Of a stretch of 64,000 nt of DNA, positions 60,090-64,000 are shown one piece after another; position 1 is the first letter of the stretch, and the number at the start of each line of letters is the position of its first letter. The stretch spans positions 7,501 through 71,500 of the forward strand of contig NZ_JMLV01000015.1 in assembly GCF_000686045.1 (NCBI RefSeq), read 5' to 3'. This stretch comes from Fodinicurvata fenggangensis DSM 21160. GTDB taxonomy: Bacteria > Pseudomonadota > Alphaproteobacteria > Kiloniellales > DSM-21159. The translations under genes were made by a program, and so were the position numbers. Below the pieces are notes generated by a model, which saw only the letters and a list, made by a program, of their open reading frames with translations, was not told the origin of the DNA and made no database searches.

Positions 60090-60159
60090 ACAGGAAAGTG
60101 TGATTCTTTGATGACAGGCGCTTGGAAAAGAGCCGCTGTGCCGGGCTTTGCCCCGATTG

Positions 60160-61314
60160 CTATCCGCAGGTGGTCTTCGCGAAAAGCGCGCCGGGATTCC
60201 GGCCCAGGTTCTGGAGTTCCTGGCTGACGCGGCAGAGGTAGCGTTGCTGGTGCACGGGGTTGTAGGAGTGATAGTGGCGCACGGCCTTTTCCCAACTGCC
60301 GAACTGGCGGTGGAGTTCCGTCAGGAAGCGCGCCGAGATACGGGCGTTGCGTTCCGGGTCCAGGCCGTGGACGAACTCGCCGACGTCCTCGCCATGCCAA
60401 TAGAGGTTCACCTGCAGGGCGCCCAGATCCACCGAGGCATAGCCGGCCAGCAGCAGTCGCTCCAGCCCGGCCAGCGCGTCCGCCCGGCTGGCAAAGCGCC
60501 AGCCGCGCCCGTTGCTGTTCAGCGACCAGGGCCAGGGGTGCCGCTGCCCCGCGACGTTGGTGCCGCTTTCCACCATGGCCAGGGCCAGCAAGAGACCGTC
60601 AGGCAGGCCGTGATCTGCCTCAGCTTTCTGTAGGGCGCGCCGTGTGCGCCGCGCGATCGCCAAGCTGCTGTCCGCAGGCAGGTCGGCGGTGGCAATTGCG
60701 GCGGTTTGCAGGGGCAGGATGCGCCCTGTGGCCGGCTTTTCTGCTGGCAAGGGTGGTGCGATGGGCGGCCGGCGGCCGGTCGGCCCCGGGAAGGACAGGC
60801 GATGAGTCCAGCCCCCTTGCGGGGCCGGCAGGGTCGCCAGCCTGTTCGGCTGTTCCCGGAAACGGCGGGCACGCGGGATGGACGGGGGGTCGATCAGGTG
60901 CGGCGGCAAAACCGCCGGCATCAGTTCGCTTTCCAGGCGTTCGACCCGCTCTGGCGCCGGCGTCTGCGGCAGGCTGGCCGCGATCGCCCGGGTCACCGTG
61001 GGGGCCATCGCGAGAGCCCGGGTCTGTACCTGCAGGGCGTGTGTCAGTTCGTCGCCGCTGACCAGTGTGGGCGGCAGGGGCTGGGTCAGGACCAGGCGTC
61101 CCGGTCGCTCTTCAGGCGGCAGGGCGTCATGGGAGATCGGCGCCCAGGCCAGCACGAACAGCAGCAGGATCGGCGTGCCTGCCAGCGCCAGCGACAGCTG
61201 CACCAGGCTGGTGCGCAGGTCGTGGGGCAGCTGCCTGAAGCGGCCGAAAGCCTGTCTGGTCCTGTGGCCAGCCTGCCTCAGGGGGCGGCGGGCCGGGCGG
61301 GATTTGTCCTGCAT
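60160..61314 (-). CDS. Lytic transglycosylase-like protein (SLT fold)
   Basis: A 384-residue protein with a basic N-terminal cytoplasmic part (1-36), one membrane segment (about 37-58), a Pro-rich, low-complexity periplasmic linker (about 60-215) and a C-terminal SLT domain. The catalytic glutamate is E249 in LALAMVESGTN, and the ESGTNVAGQRHPWPWSLNSNGRGWRF and GALQVNLYWHG motifs are typical of the soluble lytic transglycosylase fold that cuts peptidoglycan. Near the end, HQFGSWEKAVRHYHSYNP-type wording (here RQFGSWEKAVRHYHSYNP) is also common to the group. It is leftward, 135 nt from the phnG start, but the phn promoter lies in between, so it is probably independent. Confidence 0.87.
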   Translation of the reverse strand: MQDKSRPARRPLRQAGHRTRQAFGRFRQLPHDLRTSLVQLSLALAGTPILLLFVLAWAPISHDALPPEERPGRLVLTQPLPPTLVSGDELTHALQVQTRALAMAPTVTRAIAASLPQTPAPERVERLESELMPAVLPPHLIDPPSIPRARRFREQPNRLATLPAPQGGWTHRLSFPGPTGRRPPIAPPLPAEKPATGRILPLQTAAIATADLPADSSLAIARRTRRALQKAEADHGLPDGLLLALAMVESGTNVAGQRHPWPWSLNSNGRGWRFASRADALAGLERLLLAGYASVDLGALQVNLYWHGEDVGEFVHGLDPERNARISARFLTELHRQFGSWEKAVRHYHSYNPVHQQRYLCRVSQELQNLGRNPGALFAKTTCG

Positions 61315-61478
61315 ATCCTGTCAGCATTGCGCCTGTCTGGATGCCCTGCCGCCGTTCTGGCGGGCCGGTGCCCGGATCGGAAACGCCATTCTGGCGCCCG
61401 AAACCTTACCGTTCGGTTAGCAGCAGGTAAAATGCCGACAACGGGAAGCTGTCATTCGGGGGTATTATTCGGAGGATG

Positions 61479-61880
61479 TTATTCGGAAGGCCGGCGTTGC
61501 AGCTCGAGTTGCACTTCGGTGGGATGGCCCAGAGTCATCACCGGGACGGCAGCCACCTTTTCGTACAGGATCCGCCCGTCCTGCAGGATGCGCGCGCGCA
61601 GCACGTGCAGGCGCTGGGCCTGCAGCGGTTTGTCGCGCTTTAGCTGGAAGGACCAGGGCGGGCGGCCGGATATCGCGCGCTGTTCGTGGGCGACGATGGG
61701 GCCGATGATATCGGACTCGGTCTCCTCCTGAAGGAAGACCTCCAGTTCGCTGTTCGGGGGCAGGGCGGCGCCGTCGGATGTTGTGATCTCGCCCTTCAGC
61801 GGCCCGCCGGGCGATGTGCCGGAGGGCAACAGGCCACAGCCCGTCAGCAGCAGGGCCAGCAGAAGGGGCAGGAGCCGCAT
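61479..61880 (-). CDS. YbaY-family lipoprotein
   Basis: A 133-residue lipoprotein. The start MRLLPLLLALLLTGCGLL holds a lipobox (LTGC) with the acylated Cys at residue 15. The body is one beta-sandwich: LKGEITTSDGAALPPNSELEVFLQEETESDIIGPIVAHEQRAI, then GRPPWSFQLKRDKPLQAQRLHVLRARILQDG, the YbaY/type III secretion lipoprotein-chaperone-like pattern (PF09619). I chose the ATG at 61880 because it starts at the leader; a further upstream ATG at 61928 adds 16 residues ahead of the hydrophobic stretch. No outer-membrane avoidance Asp follows the Cys. Function unknown. Confidence 0.8.
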   Translation of the reverse strand: MRLLPLLLALLLTGCGLLPSGTSPGGPLKGEITTSDGAALPPNSELEVFLQEETESDIIGPIVAHEQRAISGRPPWSFQLKRDKPLQAQRLHVLRARILQDGRILYEKVAAVPVMTLGHPTEVQLELQRRPSE

Positions 61881-62490
61881 GGGCGAAAGGTGGAAAGACG
61901 CGTGGCGGAAGGCTGTGCCGGATGGCATGGCGGATCGGGTTCCTCCGGGAACAGGTGACTGGGGCCGGAGTAGGGCCGGGCCCGGACAGGTGCGAGTCGT
62001 GATTCGAACGGTGCAATATGGTGTCGCAAAAGCTGACGCAAGGTCACAGCTGGAAAAAGTGATTTTTCTGCGGCAGGCGTCCAGCCCTTGTCACAGGACT
62101 GCCTGTCTTGAGGGGCAGCAGCAAGGGTCAGGGAGGGCACATCACTGGTTGCCCTGTGCCTGGAACATAGTCTGTCGCAGTTCGGCGAATTGACCTGACA
62201 CGCAGTACACGAAGCCCCATATAAGATATGGAATAAGCGTTAACCTTCTGCATTAACTTAAAGAATTTACGATTTGCGGCGGCAGACCCCTGTTCCAACA
62301 GAGAAACAACCTCCAAAGTCGTTCAATCAAAAGCAGAATCATATCATGATATGTCGTTAACCATTTCTTTCTATTTGACCACGGCGCAGTGATCCGTGAA
62401 TTTATGCAGCATTCTAGTGACAATTTTCGGATATTCGCCCCAAGTCCAAGCGAAGCGCCGAATGTCATCCTGTTTGGAAGGAACCGAACA
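61881..62490. other. 610-nt noncoding, partly AT-rich gap
   Basis: No gene is supported here; the open frames on the reverse strand look like random sequence. From about 62170 the DNA becomes clearly AT-rich, as expected for the promoter of the large surface protein that starts at 62491. It holds the perfect 14-bp palindrome at 62340-62353. A TTGACC at 62375-62380 has no well-placed -10 partner. I see no small RNA or riboswitch signature. Confidence 0.6.
62340..62353. repeat. Perfect 14-bp palindrome CATATCATGATATG
   Basis: It lies 137 nt before the large surface-protein start, in AT-rich DNA. It may be a regulator site; no cognate regulator is known from the window. Confidence 0.4.
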
Positions 62491-64000
62491 ATGGTCGATC
62501 GCATCAATGAAGATACCCGCAACGCCACCGCCGCCCAGGAGGGGCAGGAGGCGTCCACGACGGAAAACCAGGACAGCGGCACGCCGCAATCCAGTGAGGC
62601 CGTGGCCAGCGAGTCCGTCGCGCAGTTGGCGCAGAACGAACCGGAAAACAGCGGGGACGAGACCCAGGGTGACACAGTTGATGGTGCACCGGACAATCCG
62701 CAGGAGCTGATCTCTCAGGCGCTGGCGGTTCTGGCCGAACAGGGCTTCGACGTCGAGGACGGCATCGACCTGCAGGATCCGGCGGTGGTGGCGGCTCTGC
62801 AGGATGCGGGCATCGACATCGACCAGCTGGTCCTGGCCGTGGCTGAGGTGACAGGCGAACAGATCGAACCCGCAGCCGGCCCGGAAGCTGGCCCAGGCGC
62901 AGTGGGCGCTGGCGGTGGCGATCGTTTCGCGCCGACGGATGCCGGCAGCATCGACGACGGCATCGGCATCAGTGGCCTGCTGGGCCCTCGGGATGTACTT
63001 CAGACCCCGCTGGAGGTGGAGCCCACAGGGGGCTTTGGAGGCGACGTGGACCTTGGCGTTTCCGTTGCGGTGCAGACGGATATCGATGGCGTCGTTGGTT
63101 TGGGCCTCTTTGAGGATTGGCAGCCCATCCAGGCCGAAAGCCAGGACACGGGCGGAAGCAGTGGCTTCTCGGATGGCGACACCGACTTTGATACACAGAT
63201 GTATGAAAGCCTGCGTAACGATCCCGACTATACGCCCTTCAATTCGCTTGGCGAGCCCGGTGAGGATTTTCTCTTCCCGGGCAACCTGGTGTTTGACATC
63301 TCGGCCGAACCCGACAGCGTCGATGTAGACTTTGGCCCGCTCGAGATCTCGGGCGCCCCGGCCGGTTCCTACCTCTTCTACGTGGATGGTGGCACCATTC
63401 AGCGCTTCGACTTCGAGGATGGCACCGAAACCTTCACGCTGAGCGACGTCAGCGAGGCCTATCTGGAAGGCAACAACATCTTCTTCCTGGCGCCCGAAGA
63501 CAGCGATGTCGACTTCACGCTGAACGTTTCCCTGGATGCCGAGGCGTTAGGCGAGACCATCACCATTTCTGGTGACGTTCCGGTGGTGCTGGATGCTGTG
63601 GCGGATTTGCCGGAGATCGATGCTGGCGGTGAAGGCTCCAATCTTGACGGAGACACCTTTTACTTCAACGAAGACCATTCTCTTGAAGGTGGCGAGGGTA
63701 GTGAGGGTTATTACCCGCCGATTTACGGTCCGGAAGAGCCCCTGCCACCGCAGCTACAGGATGTTGAAGGTGACTTCCCGAGGGAGTTCCCGGGTCAGGA
63801 TGGACCTTGCTATCAGGGTTGGACCCATAGCTACGAGCCGACTTACGGGCTGCCTTTCTCCACGGCTATTACCGATCAAGACTTGGCAATCGGCCGCGAT
63901 GAGCCTTCGGAAGGCCTGATCCGGGCGACGCTCGGGCTGAGCGAGCACCCCGATAACAACACGGAAGTCGCAAGCGGGCTGCCGCAGTTCGGCCAGTATG
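62491..64000 (+). CDS. Large acidic surface protein, N-terminal 503 residues (cut by window edge)
   Basis: The frame opens with ATG at 62491, preceded by GGAAGGA, and runs without a stop to the window end. The first 60 residues are polar and low-complexity, rich in Gln, Glu, Ser and Thr, and there is no signal peptide. Residues about 70-150 contain a short helical block (LISQALAVLAEQGFDVEDGIDLQDPAVVAALQDAG). From about 150 the sequence is acidic and Gly/Asp-rich, with beta-type stretches such as DISAEPDSVDVDFGPLEISGAPAGSYLFYVDGG. This composition and the missing leader fit a giant adhesin or RTX-like protein exported by a type I system through a C-terminal signal, which is outside the window. 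No known family repeat is seen yet. A single Cys is visible. Confidence 0.75.
   Translation, partial: MVDRINEDTRNATAAQEGQEASTTENQDSGTPQSSEAVASESVAQLAQNEPENSGDETQGDTVDGAPDNPQELISQALAVLAEQGFDVEDGIDLQDPAVVAALQDAGIDIDQLVLAVAEVTGEQIEPAAGPEAGPGAVGAGGGDRFAPTDAGSIDDGIGISGLLGPRDVLQTPLEVEPTGGFGGDVDLGVSVAVQTDIDGVVGLGLFEDWQPIQAESQDTGGSSGFSDGDTDFDTQMYESLRNDPDYTPFNSLGEPGEDFLFPGNLVFDISAEPDSVDVDFGPLEISGAPAGSYLFYVDGGTIQRFDFEDGTETFTLSDVSEAYLEGNNIFFLAPEDSDVDFTLNVSLDAEALGETITISGDVPVVLDAVADLPEIDAGGEGSNLDGDTFYFNEDHSLEGGEGSEGYYPPIYGPEEPLPPQLQDVEGDFPREFPGQDGPCYQGWTHSYEPTYGLPFSTAITDQDLAIGRDEPSEGLIRATLGLSEHPDNNTEVASGLPQFGQY

Noticed and set aside
1-64000. tRNA, rRNA, CRISPR, insertion sequences, prophage or integration sites.
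   Set aside because: No cloverleaf-like sequences, regular spaced repeats, transposase motifs or phage genes were found on reading the window.

Overview
The window looks like a chromosomal segment of a high-GC, Gram-negative alphaproteobacterium, perhaps of the Rhodospirillales/Kiloniellales type. This rests on the proteins (TRAP, Liv and Dpp importers, a TonB receptor, an RND pump, an alphaproteobacterial-style C-P lyase locus), on many ATGA start/stop overlaps, and on acidic extracytoplasmic proteins. The taxonomic call is an inference. I see no tRNA, rRNA, CRISPR array, insertion sequence or prophage. It reads as an accessory-metabolism region built around uptake and breakdown of organic nitrogen and phosphorus.

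Layout. 1-1735: an nnrS fragment cut by the window edge and an SH3-domain secreted protein. 1820-5365: a strong promoter overlapped by a palindromic operator, driving an alpha/beta-hydrolase, a DUF1428 protein, two VOC-fold proteins and a glutathione S-transferase (a detoxification-like set). 5385-14375: an IclR regulator divergent from a complete Dpp/Opp-type ABC importer, an M20 deacylase and a creatininase-family amidohydrolase. 14406-18592: a universal stress protein and an orphan hybrid histidine kinase (4 PAS, 2 GAF, receiver). 18936-21902: a polar amino acid ABC importer. 22129-27647: an RND efflux pair and an unrecognised exported protein. 27660-31173: Lrp regulator, HAD dehalogenase, class III aminotransferase and a GntR regulator. 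31248-39908: a hydantoinase/oxoprolinase HyuA-HyuB pair with a TRAP importer, a GAF protein and an amidohydrolase. 39966-46098: an amidase and a five-gene branched-chain amino acid type (Liv) importer. 46132-51290: a DksA/TraR zinc-finger protein, a TonB-dependent siderophore-type receptor and a large MscS-family channel. 51471-60089: a phosphonate locus. 60160-64000: a lytic transglycosylase, a YbaY-type lipoprotein and the start of a large acidic, probably type I-secreted surface protein that runs off the window.

The best-defined system is the phosphonate locus. phnG-H-I-J-K-L-M-N form one tight minus-strand operon with overlaps or gaps of at most 9 nt. Upstream of phnG lies a promoter with a CGTCTAGACG palindrome matching the HutC/PhnF operator class. 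Facing it are phnF and a two-gene plus-strand unit encoding a DUF1045 2H-phosphoesterase-like protein and an HD protein. The HD protein keeps, at nearly the same residue numbers, the iron ligands and the Tyr/Glu/Lys residues I recall for the PhnZ/TmpB mixed-valence diiron oxygenases. No phnCDE transporter and no phnP lie in the window, so DUF1045 is a reasonable candidate for the cyclic-phosphate step.

Other themes. Several amide/imide-hydrolysing families (M20, creatininase, HyuA/B, amidohydrolase, amidase) each sit beside an importer. In all four importer operons the gap after the binding-protein gene holds a strong RNA hairpin, which fits making more binding protein than membrane components.
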